Notes: generated by a model not told the origin, from the letters alone. A DNA stretch of 64,000 bases from Paraphaeosphaeria minitans (GCA_015832175.1 WJXW01000010.1:1178001-1242000), one strand, 5' to 3'; shown: positions 1 through 12,931, counted from the first letter of the stretch. A program made the numbers and translations.

Positions 1-660
1 ATGTTCTCCTCACTCACCACCACCAACATGGCACCATCACCCGCTGCGCTGCTCGACCGCCACCAAAAGTGCACGGCGGAAGCACGACCTTGGGACTCTC
101 TACGCCCCCAGTCGAGGTCTCTACCCGCACCGTACCCAGACCCATCTGAGAGACCCCGCCTCGCTGTTGGTCAACCTACTTCATGCACGAGGTCGTCACG
201 CGCTCTCTGCACCCCGCTTGCTTTGTCGCAGCAGCTGGAAAGCCACCTAATTCATACAGGACGACGCTACCCCGCTTTCTCCTCTGCCCCGTCCTGCCGT
301 GTATAGAGACTCGCTCTCTCTCATCAACAACACCTACGTTGAGGTACCGGGTACTTGATCGATACTCCAGCTGGCCGGCATCTGGCTAGAAATCCCAAGT
401 ATCCCGGTCGTCCTCCCCAGCCATGCTCCCTCCTCTGTCCCCATTCGCCCATTTCGAGCCAGCCTGACCCTTTTGTATCTCCATGTACTGATCAGCGCTC
501 GCTCCCGAGCGCCATCTGCCTGTGAATATCATGATGATCAACTCCCTTCACGCACCCTCGCGTCCTCCCTTCAGAGTGCTGGTCTGCCATTCTAGCCGGA
601 GCTAGCCCTCGCTCGATAGGCTCATTGTGAAGCACAAATACCCTGCCAGAGCTGCCCAAC
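1..660. other. Intergenic or upstream region, no gene recognised
   Basis: An ATG-initiated frame occupies the first 306 bases, but its translation is low-complexity and resembles nothing I know. The region probably holds the promoter and 5' UTR of the Myb gene that starts at 661. C/T-rich stretches around 400-500 are of the kind often seen upstream of fungal start codons. Confidence 0.4.
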
Positions 661-1713
661 ATGTCGTGAGTCTGCCTTTACACACGCGCCTGTGCCTGCC
701 CTAGCCTGGTCTGAGCTCTGTGCGCTGGAGACTCGCTGCGCCTTCACCTTCACCCTCCCCTTGAGCTCGCTGACGTGGTACGCGCTGCCTCCCGCAGCAC
801 TTCACCGGCCTCCAAGCGCAATCTGAAGCCCTCGCCCATGGTGGCAAACACGCAGCAGAACTTCCCGGTCGTCCCGTCCACCGAGCTGCCCAAGATCCAA
901 CCCGTCATGATGGCGCCGCAAAGATCCTTCCTACCGGCCGCGAAACCGCCTTCGCCGGCCGGTGCACGCAAGCGCAAATCGGTGAGCATGAAAGACCCGT
1001 CTGACCAGATGGCCGACGCCTCTACAACGCCAAGCGCGACAGAGAAGGTAGAGCCCCCGCCTGCCGCCGATACGGAAGCACCTATGCTGGAGCCAAAGGC
1101 AAAGAAGAACCGAACCAACACACCGTGGACGCCGGCGGAGGAGCAAAGGCTGAAGCAGATGAGAGACGCCGGCCACAGCTGGAGCGAGATAGCAAAGGTA
1201 TAGATTCCGCCGATTGTGCGACGCGCACGTCCTGGCCAACTCGACCCAGGAATGAGTGAGATGATGATGATGATGGAAAATGCCATGCTGACGTGTCCTC
1301 TGACGCAGACGTTTACTCAGCGAACAGAAGGAAGCGTCAAGAAGCACTGGTACAAGGTACGTTGTCGTTGTCGCCCATCGTGTAGGTACTGATCTCGACT
1401 GATCACAACCGCTGCAGGATATGCACTACGCCGAGTTCGGAGAGAACGAGGTGGGTCCCAGCTTGCGTTCCAGGCAACATATGTATCTCCCAGCGTGTGC
1501 TTGCTGACTCGACAGAAACAGAGTGCAGAACTGCTGGCTGCGATCAAGGAGTACGATGCGAACAAATGGAAGGTTGTTGGCCAAAAGGTCGGCAAGCCGG
1601 CAAAGGTAAATTCAACTCGAGCTTCGTGAGAACCATGTTGCAGAAGAAAGCCGACTGACTGGCGGCAGGCATGCGAGCAGTATGCGAAGGAGCACTTTGG
1701 CGGGAGAGTCTAA
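661..1713 (+). CDS. Small Myb/SANT-like DNA-binding protein (two repeats)
   Basis: Predicted 206-residue nuclear protein. Exons 661-665, 798-1197, 1309-1356, 1418-1450, 1516-1605, 1669-1713; all five introns are GT-AG and the phases join without a stop. The start is inferred: a 5-base first exon encodes Met plus two bases of Ser, completed at 798, giving MSTSPASKRN; the long frame has no ATG of its own at that point. Residues 1-105 are disordered and rich in Pro, Ala and Lys with a basic ARKRKS stretch that could act as a nuclear signal. A Myb/SANT repeat follows (WTPAEEQRLKQM, then HSWSEIAKTF and VKKHWY), then a weaker second repeat (LLAAIKEYDANKWKVVGQKV). Paired repeats of this type bind DNA or chromatin, but the target is unknown. 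The architecture resembles the next gene, so the two may be paralogues. Confidence 0.75.
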
Positions 1714-2465
1714 GGTTCGCACTCTCTTAAACGACACAATTTGCATCGTCCCGGATTCTTAGCGCTGCGGATTTACGTATGATACCAATTCTCTTTGAGT
1801 CGCTTCTTGTTTAGGCGCATGGTGGGTGTACACAGAGTCCTGTGGCCAGCCCGCATATCTCGCCAGGGTCCTTTGAACACTTGTTAGATACCAAAGGTGG
1901 GGTTTCCAGGGATATTGGGTCGAAAAAAAAACGAGATTCATCATGTTCTCTCCTCGGAGGAGTTTCGCTACTGTTTTTGGCTCAAGGGTTTCCTCGGAAG
2001 ATTAATCTGGGTATAGATTCGTATGCGAGACGTAGGGAGAGGTCTGGTCGGGTCGGAGGCGAACCTGGGGCAAATCTGGGGTTATCTCGATGTAACTCGA
2101 TGCAGTGTTTCCGGGTCTTGGGATCGCAGTTGGGCAGTTATTGGTCGAATACAATTCTTTTTTTCCCTCTCCTCTCAACACCTTCGCGCCTGTTTCGAAT
2201 GCATGCAACAACCATCTAGACACGCAGGCATCCGTTGCCGCGATGGCCCCTCTTGCTGCTTGTCGATCGCTCTGTTTAGGGAGCATCGTTGGGTGTGGCT
2301 GCTGCACGTAGCCGGCCTCTCTTGCCACAGCGGTCCATTTGTCTGCTGCGCCGTCGACGGAATGGCCTGCGCACGGCTCGCGGGACCAAAGAGGCAAATC
2401 CATCGTTTCTATAGATACCTACCGTACCTATGCTTGCACTGTCGATGCGCTCGCGTAACGGTGAC

Positions 2466-2510
2466 GGCGGGCGGCGGGCGGCGGGCGGCGGCGGGCGGTT
2501 GGCGGCTGGG
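2466..2510. repeat. GC-rich GGC/GGGC run
   Basis: Repeated GGC and GGGC units with many short G-runs on the plus strand. The run could form G-rich secondary structure, but this is inference only. Confidence 0.6.
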
Positions 2511-2524
2511 ATATCGAACCGATC

Positions 2525-2636
2525 CGGGCTTGCGCATGCGGATCTGTGAATGTCGAGCCGACCTGGGGTTGCGCATGCGGGCCTGTGAATGTCGAACTGT
2601 CCTGGGGTTGCGCATGCGGATCCGTGGAGGATGCCA
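2525..2636. repeat. 39-bp minisatellite, about 2.7 copies
   Basis: The core TGCGCATGCGG recurs at 2531, 2570 and 2609, a constant spacing of 39 bp. The intervening bases (for example CTGTGAATGTCGA) are largely conserved, with a few substitutions. The core contains the palindrome GCGCATGCGC or close variants. Confidence 0.85.
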
Positions 2637-2715
2637 GGAACAACCACGTCGACCGAGCTGGACATGACGGCCAGGAACAACCACGTCGACCAAGCTGGAC
2701 ATGGCGACGAGGAAC
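2637..2715. repeat. 37-bp tandem repeat, two copies plus a partial
   Basis: GGAACAACCACGTCGACC starts at 2637 and again at 2674 (period 37), and a third partial unit begins with GGAACG near 2711. It directly abuts the 39-bp repeat but has an unrelated unit. Confidence 0.85.
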
Positions 2716-4623
2716 GAAACGCCTTTGAACTCGGGCCAGACGCGTGGGCAGCCACGGGTGATGGAATAGGTACGGAGCGAGTTGCAAATCGAGCGTGCGC
2801 CGTTCCGTCAATGGTGAAAGCGTGCCGACATGGCTCTCACGTCGACCTCTCAGCCTAAATGGCTGGCTAATGCAGGCAAGCTGGTCGAGTAGACATAGGA
2901 ATCTACAGCATGGCGCATCGCTATCACAACACCAAGGCTCCGCTTCAGTACGTACCGTCACGGCCATCGCAAGGAAACCCCGGCCTGCGGTGAGATACTC
3001 CACAAGGCGCGCGCAGACCGGATTGTGCCCAGTCACGTGCACGTCCGTAACAGCTACCCACGGTTACCTACCGCTACCTACCGCTACCTACTCGGCGTGG
3101 GCCCGGACGTGGGATTCGCTGTGCTGTGCGAGCGCGACATGCAACACAGACGACTGCTGCGTTCCTTTGCGACAAGCTGCGCGCAACATCCTTTTCATCT
3201 TGTCTGCTCGCACTATGCAGTCGAGTGAATGCGGTATCACGGCGAGCACATTCTCGACGCCAAGCCTGAGGCCCGCGCCTCGCTTCTGCATTCTCTCGCA
3301 ACGCTTCACTCCATCGTTATGTGAAACCGTCCAATGCGCTGTTGCAGTGCCCCCGTCGCCACCACGTTGCTGCTGCTGTAGCCTTCTTGCTCTGCTGCGC
3401 CTTTGTGCGTCATAACCCATCGCGTCCACCGTCGATCGGACGGGGAATACCTATAGGACCGGGGTTGCTATACGTAGTGCCTGAAACAGCATTGCATGGG
3501 CTGATGATGCCTGTGACAGGGAACCACCAGCCTGCCGACGGTTTTCAGGCGGGTGCTACGCTTTCATTGCCGGCATGTCTTTGCTTTCGCGTCGGAACCT
3601 TGCCGCTCAGGGCATGAAGGCTCTTTTCCTAGAACTCCTTAGCATTGCCACGCTCCTGAGGCGTCAGAGTTCGCCGGAGTCAGGCGCCAACACACGGCAG
3701 GAACGGCGGCAGCAAAGACTTCACAAGACTCGAGCATGACGCCCTCGGACCCACCCGTCCTGCGCTTCGAACTCGCCGCTTCGGCTGTCGTCGCATCAAT
3801 CTACCATACGGTGGTCGACCAGGTGGCGGCGCTGTTTTGGGAACTGCTCATCTTGCCCTGCGCTGGCTAGCCGGTTCGGAACCATCTTTCATGCGTCTGC
3901 TCCTGGCCACTACGCTTGGACGTCCAGAATCCGCCCGTGCAGTACACCAACGGCGCTGGAGATCTTCTCTGTGCATTCTAGAAGGAGGACCGCGCTACCA
4001 CGGTCACCCCTCCCCCGCCACCTGGGAGGGACCGCTGTCTTCAATCTTGCGATGTCAGCCACTCACGACACGGGCCCACGGTGCGCGTCTGTGTACATGC
4101 CCTTGCGAGTACCCTCCAGATCTAGCGCCAATCTGCTGCCCTGGTTGATCACCGCATTGTGCTTGACGTAGAATCCCGCTGAGGCTTGCCAGGACCGCCT
4201 CGAGGGAAGGCCCATGTGTCTTTCGTGCTTGGACACAGAGTCCGTGTGGCAATCGCACAGGCTTACAAGGGACAAGGGCTTGAGAAGGCACAGAAGGGCC
4301 CGAAATTTCCTACAATGCCTACCCTCCTATCTTGCGTGAGCAACATGTTATAATGCAGAGCGCACCCGTCTGTATCTCGAGCACTACTAGCTTTTCCAAG
4401 GCTATATCCGGACATCCCAACGCTTAACACACGCGATAAGATTTTGCTGGCTGGCTGATGGCGCGTCTCTCCGGGCCTTACCTGCTACAACATTTGATAT
4501 AACAAAACACGAACCTACCCCGAACGCGTACCTTCGGAGGCGCACCCGCGCACCTCAAACTGGGCATCCTTTCTGGTTCAGGTCTCACTGCGGCGGCCTG
4601 CCAGAGCAAGCTAGCTCTGGTAG

Positions 4624-5810
4624 TCTCCATGCATATTCGCAACACTGGCGAGTCCTTCCCGAGGCCATTTCCTCGACTACAGCATCCCAGGCGACTCCGG
4701 CGAGGAACATACCATTCCGACGTCAAACGTCGAACATCCACATCATGTCCTCCATCACCCCTACGGAAGCCTGCCTACGGGCTACTACCACCAGCTGCAG
4801 CCACGTCCGTCTCAAACGCTCCAGCATGCTGGCGCACATCACCCCGCCTACACAGATATCGAGGCACATCCACCACTCCATCAGTCGCATCACCTTCTGC
4901 GCCATCCCTCCATGTCGCACCCCTCCCCTTCCTCTTACGATGTGGGCTATCCGCAAACCCCGCAGCAGGCCGCGCAAAGTCACAAGCGCAGTCGTGCCGA
5001 GGAGCACCTTCAACAGTTAGATCTTCCAAATCCCATGGTGCAACAGCAGCAACCCGACCCCTACGCGCATGCGCCTGCTTCTATACAAGTCCCGCCATCC
5101 CACCCGGGATATTCCCTCCAGCCATTTCCACAACATCAAACTCCGCAATCCGCTGCGGCGCCAACCCACCATCACCATCACCTCCCCAACCAAGGTCCTT
5201 CCTCTAACAAGCGGATCCGTATGGAGGGCGCTCCACTTTCGCCAGCGCAGCCTCACGGCCCTCCCAACGTTGTTGGTCACGATGGAATGCCAGCGCCAGC
5301 ACCACGGCCACGCGGTCCCAAACTCAAGTTTACGCCGGAGGACGACCAGCTACTCGTCGACCTCAAAGAAAAGAAAAACCTTGCTTGGAAGCAAATTGCC
5401 GACTTCTTTCCAGGCCGCAGTTCTGGAACTCTGCAGGTACGATATTGCACGAAGCTCAAAGCAAAGACAACTGTCTGGACGGATGAGATGGTGAGTATTG
5501 TCCTGAAACGCAAGACGTCGAGTCGTGCGCCCACAATGTCGGCGGTGCTAATCTAAAGGGGGATACACAGGTCCAGAAGCTTCGCACATCCATGCACGAG
5601 TACGAGAACGATCGTTGGAGAATCATTGCCTCGAAAGTCGGGAGCGGCTTTTCCGCGACGGCATGCCGAGACAAGGCGCATGAGTTGGAAACTGGAGAGG
5701 TCATTGAGGAGGACGACACTGCCTACACCCAATCGCAGCTTGGCGCAGCTGGTTCCAGCGATGCCGGGCCTTCATTCCAGTCGAACGATCCAAATCCTCC
5801 TTACCAGTGA
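4624..5810 (+). CDS. Myb/SANT-like protein, 5' end unresolved
   Basis: The frame is open from 4624 to a GT donor at 5491. The second exon runs from 5571 to the stop at 5810 (intron 5491-5570). The first in-frame ATG is at 4912, but the upstream frame 4666-4911 reads as real protein rich in His, Pro and Tyr (for example HHPYGSLPTGYYHQLQPRP), so the true start lies in an exon further upstream, perhaps at 4315. The N-terminal half is low-complexity with Gln, Pro and His runs. Two Myb-like repeats follow: FTPEDDQLLVDLKEKK..AWKQIADFFPGR, then WTDEMVQKLRTSM..RWRIIASKVGSGF. The tail is acidic and Ser/Gln-rich. It is probably a nuclear DNA-binding protein. It shares its layout with the gene at 661-1713. 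Confidence 0.75.
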
Positions 5811-8800
5811 CTAGCCGACGAGTTTCAAGACACGCTTGTGATCTAATGGCAGCGGGAAGCCTAAGCCTGGGGATTGTGCTGGTCACGACCTACACACGCA
5901 CCTTTGCGTATGAAAGAACCCTCAGGGATCATATTATAATCGCCTTTTCCCTACGACGTACAACGATATTTCCCTTCGATTCACCACACTCCTTCAAGCA
6001 CTGGGTCTGCACCGGCGGATCCTCTTCGAATTAGCCAATTGAGCACGGAACCGATAAAGCATAATGGGCGATGCTAAATGGAGTCACACTTCAGAAACAT
6101 GCATGTTGCCGCTCACAGTCGCAAAGACGGCATGGCCATGCCGACAATGGCACCGAGAACATGGAATGCAACAAGTTCGCGCTTAGTTTCAGCATATGAA
6201 AATGAACGCCAAGTGTGTTTAGAAAGCAAGATAGAGATACCCTGTATTTGTGTGGATTTTGAGTGTGTGTTGGTGCGAGATTTCGCTTTGGACCTTCCCT
6301 TGTACTACTATTCCTTGCTGTTTCATTGTGCCGCATACTCCCAAGCGGTAACACTTCTTTGCGATCTATGCACTACTCTCCTTATTCGTAATATTTTTAT
6401 ATTGTGATTCACTGGCTTCACAGCACGACCGCGCGTACTTGTCTAGGCGCTGCGTTTCATATACCTCCTGTCAGGACTATTTCCCTACATCATCTAAATA
6501 GCTTAAAGCACAAAACTGTAGGCGAACACCGGCCCTAATGTAATTGTAATACCCAGTCCCCCGGAAAACATAAATTATCTCTGTGGGATTGACTTGCTAC
6601 TAATCGACAACCGCTGAAGACGTGAGAGCATCTGAATTGCGTTGTTCGGAACCCGTCTTGAGGGTGCCAGGGACAACTCAACACATTCTGTAGGTCTTTC
6701 TTCTGAACAAATATCTATACAATTATATGCTATTCGGCACCAGAGAGAGTATATGTCTGCAAGAGCCTCCGCGGCTTCTTATGGTGTGGATCGAGCACAG
6801 ACTTACGCAACGCGTGCTAATGTCTGAAACTTATCTCCCCCATCTTAAGACCTTCCGTGCCTGACAATCAGGACCGCGTAAGTTTTAATGCCTTCGGTTA
6901 CAATCCCTCAGGCCATCTGAGGCAACTTGCTCTTCATCGTCACACAGCAGTGTTTCGAAGCGACGTCGTAGTTACTTGTGCGCGTGCTCCTTTCGCGTCT
7001 CGCAAACTACAAATCATAAAACTACCTCTGAAGCCACATCACGCGAGCAACTGTCACCAACAAGCGCGGCCAATGTCGAGTCTCAGGTTTGCACATGCGG
7101 TGAAGCGGTGACCACACGCACTGTTCAGAATTTCACGCTGATGCTCTCGTCACACCGGTGAGATGCGTCCGAAGGTACTTACCCTTGCTTGGCAATGTGA
7201 GCATCTCAGCGGCTGCTCTTCACGAAGAACCCATTCTGACCTTGCTAAGCAATCGAGTGCGCCTTTCTACCTCCGGTGGACTTCCTCCCTTCGCGGGAGG
7301 GACAGCGAGCGCGGAAAGTCCTTGTTTGGGCCGAGATTCGCCTTCCGCTTCGCTCGTCACGACAGTTCTCGCCTTCTTGATCCTCACTGCTAATATATCG
7401 CATACAGTCGTTCACTATCAACTGTAGTCAGATTTGGCTTTGTTTCTACGCGCTCCACATTCTACTTGAGAGATGGAAACTTCGAGCTGTCAATGGGGCT
7501 TGCCGCGCCATGTTAACACGCGATATTATCGACTTACCCATGTTTGGGACTGACTTATCGCTGGTCTGTTCCTCGATATAGCGGCGCCCCCCATGGATGC
7601 CCCACCTCCAACGAATGAAATACCAATTCTGGTTTATAATATCCGGGTTACCGCCGCACACGCTCACGCACACTCCCTCTCCTGAGCGGGGCGGCAACAT
7701 TCGCCTCCACGGTTGTTCCCTTGTCCATCGTTTCCCGGCTGCAGACGCGAGGGCAGGGTTTGGTGTGATATCGATGTGGAAGAAGCCGCATGAGAAGTAG
7801 GCTCGGGTACACAGGTGGAGGAGGATATGTGGGCTCAGGTCGCGCTTGACTCCGCATGCTGCATCTGCAGAAGACGTGCAAGGTGCAGAGGGAAGACCGG
7901 TCAGAGCGAGACACGTTGAGTGCAAAGGAGCCCGTTACTTTCCCTGCCTTGCCGAACTTTGGTACCGAGAATGCAGCTGACGGTCGCTTTCGCCGCTGCG
8001 GTTCGTTCGACCACATGGTGGCCGGAAGCCAGCCCTACCCGGCCTTAATATCCATCATAACTCAACCGGCACGGGCTACACACGCGATTGGCTCAACCTA
8101 TCTACGCAGCTGCTCTCCGTCTGCTCGCCCCGGAAGCTACGGAAAAGCTTCGTCGACTGCTACCCTTTCCTTGGAGCGGTTCCCACCATCCAGGTAGGAG
8201 GTTTTTTGTCACTGGGCTTCATTCCTTCGGACCGTTTTCGATAGCTCTAAACTGTACTTTCCTTGAAGCGAACTTGTATTTGCCTGGCCAGGGGCAGCCC
8301 GTGTTCCCCCTACATCCACACCATACTGCGTTGCCTCCCGAGTGGCCATATACACATCTCCGATATTCCATAGAAAACAAGAGGCTTTCGCCGCAAACAA
8401 TATTTGCTGAGACAGGATCGTAGATGGGGATCTTCCTTCCAGATACCTGCCTACAAAATTTATCTCACACGTGAGCCACAGGGTTTGGTAATGCAGCAGT
8501 GGCAAATCACCCCTCTATTCCACGTTTCCAAGGCCTTGTCCTGGAAAGCATAAACGAGAAAGTGGCAAACACGCTATTCATATCCACGTCGTCTACCTAC
8601 TCGCAACGCGTGGAAAATAGTTCCTGTGTAGATCTCCTCGTACCCGGTCGTCGCGGGCCAGACTTGGATCCAACGGAAATAGAACTCGGTAGTGCGTATG
8701 CTTCTTCGGGTGGTGATGTGATGTCTCACTCGGTCCTGACGTCGGGCTGCACATTCAGAGCATGATAGAATGCTTGCAAAAGCTAATGTACCAGAATCAC

Positions 8801-11640
8801 GAGCGTGACTGGACGGACAGGTTCTATCGGAATCGTGCCGATTGATACTGAGAAAGTGGTACCGACTGGGAAACCCCGAACCGGAGACCATAGCAATCAC
8901 TTGCAGCATCAACGATGTTAAGATGGCGGATGGTGATAGCGGGCAATCCATTGCATCCACACACATATCGAAATCAACGCTCTACCCGACCTCCAGCGAA
9001 GACGATACCTCAGAGTGAAACCCTTCCTCCCCATCAAACCTCCCCGTACTTTTACTCGTATCTATCTTACGTGCTCTGCACCTTCCCAAGCAACGGGTAG
9101 GTGCCCAGGTATATAGAAACACGCCAAGATCGACTCATACCGATCGTAGGTACGGTAGGTAGCGCCTGTCACGCACATCCCCAGCGGCCGTCAAAATCGC
9201 CTCTTCTTGCCTCTCCCACTCCGCTACAGCGGATCCGGGATCCTCGTCTGAAAATCAATATTTCCTCCTTGTCGATCGCGCTGCGCGGACGCGGAAGGAG
9301 CCTCGCTGTGAGCAGGAATGCCGTACCTACAATAGGTACCTACCAGGTCCGTCGCCTGCTTGGCGCGAGCGAGGCGAGCGATGAATCGATGCAAAGCGTG
9401 CAGACCGTCACGCAGCATTTCACGATGCGATGCGATACGATGCGATGCGGTCGCGTAGATGGCCCTGCTCAATACATAAGGTACTATACCTACCTACCGT
9501 ACCGAGTCGTACACTCGACCGTTGTGGTCAGGCCATCCGAGTCCGAACGCGAAACTGTCTGTGGAATATGCGCATCCTCACCGCGCGAAAAATCAACGAC
9601 GCCACGCTGCAGACTCGAGCCCAGGATCGCGCGTGATTTGATGTTTTATTATCCGGGCCAATGGGGGTGTGGGGTTGTTGATGGGGGGGATCTTTTTCGT
9701 AAGCAGGTTTTACGCGCGATACAGCCTATATGTGGGTGTGATATAGGTAGTTGCCTTGTCCGGATGGCCCGAGGGTCCGCGGAAATCACGGGCTCTCCGT
9801 CAGAGGGCGTTGGGGTTTGGGCTTGTGGAGTGGAGCAGGGAGTTGGGGGTTTGAGGATGGGAGGTTGGGTTGTGACGAGGAGACGGAAGAGGGGAGGTGG
9901 AACTTTGATAGGGTAGGTGAAGGTTTTGGTGGTGGAGAGGAACGTGCTATCTTGGGCCACACACAGCCTGTGTAGTCTGATCCTGAATAATGAAGGTTCA
10001 GGTCGTACTGCCAACACTCCAAGGAAGGATCTGAGACATGATCCATGTGGCGTTGGTTCAGGGGTATAGTTCACTGGCCTCGCAAGAGGTCACTGACAGT
10101 GCTTCGTTGATCTTGACCAAGCCTTTTCTAAATCTTTGGCGGTATGTTTCTCTGACTCCGATAACTTGCTGTGTAACGCATGATCAGTATATTTTCTTTA
10201 CGTTTTTGGTTCACGATATTTGGTCTAACTCATCTTGGGATAATATGTCGAAAAGACAACATTGAATTTACCAACGGCACCGAACACTTGTCAATCGAGG
10301 CGTTTCGGAACGTTCACGGTGAAATCAAGGACGCCGACATCGGGATCCTTTCCAGTGGCCATCGAATTGCAAGCCATCATCCAAAAAATATGAGCCTCTC
10401 AAACATGCGCGCTGTCTATGTTCAAACGCAAGGCCATCCAGACAAGACGGCTCGTGGTCGCTTTCAATCTCGTAAATGCCCTTCTAATGGTCTAAACACC
10501 ACGTGTGCCCGTTCTCAGGATTTAAAGTCTCGATGGATACTCCCTCACTTGTGAAACTACGTTCCTAGAGGTCCCAGGGTCAGGCGTTCCTGCTGTTCCG
10601 AGGGATACATCCGAACCTGGTTTGATGCGCTATAGAAAGCTTAGTCAGGACGTGTACGTATTTTGAAATAAGGATCACTAGTAATCAGAACGTTCCTTAT
10701 CAAACGAATCACGTATTTGCTTGTAGTTGAATATATCGTATCTCTAGTAGACTTGCTGGTGTGATATCTCCACAGCGCAGCACCAAAATTCGTGAAAGTC
10801 GTAGCATGATTTGTTGGCCATTATCGCCGGCACGACGGTGTCTTTATGATGTTGGCTTAGGGTAGCGATGAAGTGTTTGGTTGTAGGATAATTGTGTACG
10901 AAAAGCGCGCTATGATCTTGGGCATGGTCTCACAATTAGTACCGCAAAACAAGTTCTCCGCGGAAAACAAAGATATATTAATGCAACTCACTGAACTCTT
11001 ATCTGTATGCAAAGCTTAGGGTTTGTTGTTGTTGTTGTTGTTGTCGTTGTCGGGTGCCTTGCAGTAGTGCCATTCATCATTTACTTTGCGCCACATACTT
11101 TCTCGAGACCAACTGCACGTTTCAACTGGTAAAACCCTATGGAAGCGAGGTCCTAAACTGAGCTCTTCCCTCGACTCAGACAAGTTCTGAGCGCTCTGGC
11201 CTGTCGCATTGGGCCCTTTGGGTACCCAATTGAGATACTTGACCTGTGTTTCACCCCGCTTTCCCAATTAGGCTAGCGCGAACGCCATCTCTGCCACTTT
11301 ACTTTAGAAAGCCACCTCTTCACTATCTACACGTTGTATCTCATTGAGACCGCCAAAAATCTGTCGGCCCACCCGGGAAAGAGCACGGAAACTCAAATGA
11401 TAGCTAGGGGCTTTGCCTAGTCTGTATGTCACTGCGATCCGCGCTAGCAGACACGCAGCACTCACTGTTATTTAGTTAGCTTCATTGCTCTGACACGAGA
11501 TTTCACGTCGCTTCCTGTGCCACAACAGCCGTTCATAGATATACTCGGTAAGGCGGACAACTTCCAGGCGCAAATTGTCGCTGCTAAGCTGAACTACGGC
11601 GCGCAGATCTCAACGCAAACACTATCTGGTGTAGTGGGTC
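5811..11640. other. 5.8-kb stretch with no recognisable gene
   Basis: Many short frames exist on both strands, the longest at 9101-9916, but their translations are compositionally odd and match no family known to me, and none joins through credible introns. The region contains TACC/TAGGTA runs (9107-9160, 9320-9350, 9480-9500), a GATGC-type microrepeat near 9424-9450 and a GTT microsatellite at 11023-11049. It may hold non-coding transcripts, degenerate sequence or lineage-specific genes that cannot be seen by eye. Confidence 0.4.
11023..11049. repeat. (GTT)n microsatellite
   Basis: About eight GTT units, interrupted by a GTC near the 3' end. Confidence 0.8.
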
Positions 11641-12581
11641 ATGGAAGACCTAGTGGCGCTCCACAATCTGTCCGGACGCTTGCACACCTACGACACCACC
11701 GTCGTTGAGGACCATTCTCTCCAGGGCGAGCAATGCCTCCTCTGCTGGCGCGACTTCAACTCCAAAGACGACGACGACGATACTGGCGAGACACCCTGCA
11801 AGCCCGTACGCCTCGAGCCCTGCGGTCATGTCATTGGCGACCAATGTCTTCAGCGTCTGATTGAACACGGAGTCCGCGATTGTCAAATGTGCAAACGCCC
11901 TATCCGTGTGTTGAACAATGAAGAGCTGCCTTCCTGGTTGGTTGTCATGGCCGAGCACCCTCTGTACAAGCATATCAACACCGCATGTATACGAGAGATT
12001 TCGCACACGAGGTTTGCTCAGTCTCTCAATCAACATCACCAATACCTGCTCGATGGGACGATCGGCGTTAAACAGGCCTTGTGGCTGGGGCTTATCAACA
12101 TGTCGGGCCTGTTGATGTTGGCTTCACCTACCTTTGCACTCGTCATATTTTTCCGCTACTTTCTATCGGCATTGCCCTTTGTGATTTGCTGGCAATCGCA
12201 TCTAGCGAATTTAGCGCCCCCTGGAGGGCCGAATGCCTGCCCAGAGCTGTGGCCCCAGCAGTCGGTCAATCTACTCGTCCATCTCTTCGCCTCCTGTTTG
12301 GCGTTTGGATTTGTTGGGATCTCGGAGTGGGCACCAATGGCACGAGATATCTCATCACCAGGGTGGGGAACAGGCTCGCCTTCATCAACACCTTCATCAG
12401 CGCGTTCTTGGTTCTACGTCTGTTCCTAAAGTCGTTGCTGAAGAAGCTCTACGGTTGTCTATTCGTCGTTCCGCTTCTAGGCTTGATGGCTTTGATGTAC
12501 GCGGCAATCTCGGCACTGCTGATCTGGTATGGCAAAAAGGCCATGCGAGCCCGCCGAACGGTACACCCAAAGTCGGAGTGA
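11641..12581 (+). CDS. RING-like multi-pass membrane protein
   Basis: Exons 11641-12326 and 12374-12581 give 297 residues. The 47-bp GT-AG intron (12327-12373) is needed to pass from the first frame to the second; without it the product ends prematurely after the second hydrophobic segment. A RING-like zinc site near the N-terminus has ligands C32, C35, C61, H63, C69, C81 and C84, but position 66, normally Cys in CGHxxC, is Gly, so the classical eight-ligand cross-brace is incomplete. At least four hydrophobic segments follow: near 135-175, 205-225, 232-250 and 255-285. A basic C-terminus faces one side of the membrane. It may be a membrane E3-like adaptor, but activity cannot be assumed. A protein of similar plan lies at 47350-48264. 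Confidence 0.7.
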
Positions 12582-12931
12582 AAGCTTGAGCACCTAAAGT
12601 TCTGTGGAACATGAGGAAAGGCTACAAGCCTTACGCAGATTATGGTCATGCCCATGGATTTTGAGGTGAGAAGGAAATCTCAGCGAAACGGGCGCTTGAC
12701 ACAATCAACTGGAGTTACAGGCATCCCTGTACCCTTTGCACGTCAGTTTGGCAAGCCACCGTTTTTTTTAACGCTCCAAAAAGAGCGCGGCAGCTGGAAG
12801 CTTGGATTCTCGTAGTTATGGCGTCCATCGCCGCATTGGCCGAACAAGTACCGTACAAGGAGGTATCATATGTGGTCATTCATTGCACTTGCGGTATATG
12901 GCATCTATCTATGAGGGACTTCCCATGCTCC
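12582..12931. other. Convergent intergenic spacer
   Basis: 3' flanks of the RING-like gene (plus) and the zincophore gene (minus). No further gene seen. Confidence 0.5.

Larger units (their letters stand above)
1714..4623. other. Long gene-poor spacer between the two Myb genes
   Basis: Several overlapping open frames on both strands give low-complexity translations with no family signal, so I call no gene. The stretch holds a GC-rich GGC/GGGC run, two adjacent minisatellites and a short TACC-type run near 3060-3095. Part of the 3' end may be 5' UTR or a first exon of the gene at 4624-5810: an ATG at 4315 followed after 21 bases by GTGAGC is one candidate first exon, and an acceptor ending at 4623 would join in frame. 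Confidence 0.4.

Noticed and set aside
9101..9916. Long plus-strand open frame of 271 codons
   Set aside because: It does not start with ATG, crosses TACC and GATGC-type repeats, and has a translation of repeat-like and arginine-rich composition with no family signal.
10050..10115. tRNA-like stretch with GGTATAGTTCA
   Set aside because: The 5' half resembles a D arm, but there is no T-arm consensus and no acceptor stem pairing.
12327..12429. Frameshift or pseudogene in the first RING-like gene
   Set aside because: A 47-bp GT-AG intron (12327-12373) restores a continuous membrane protein, so no lesion is needed.
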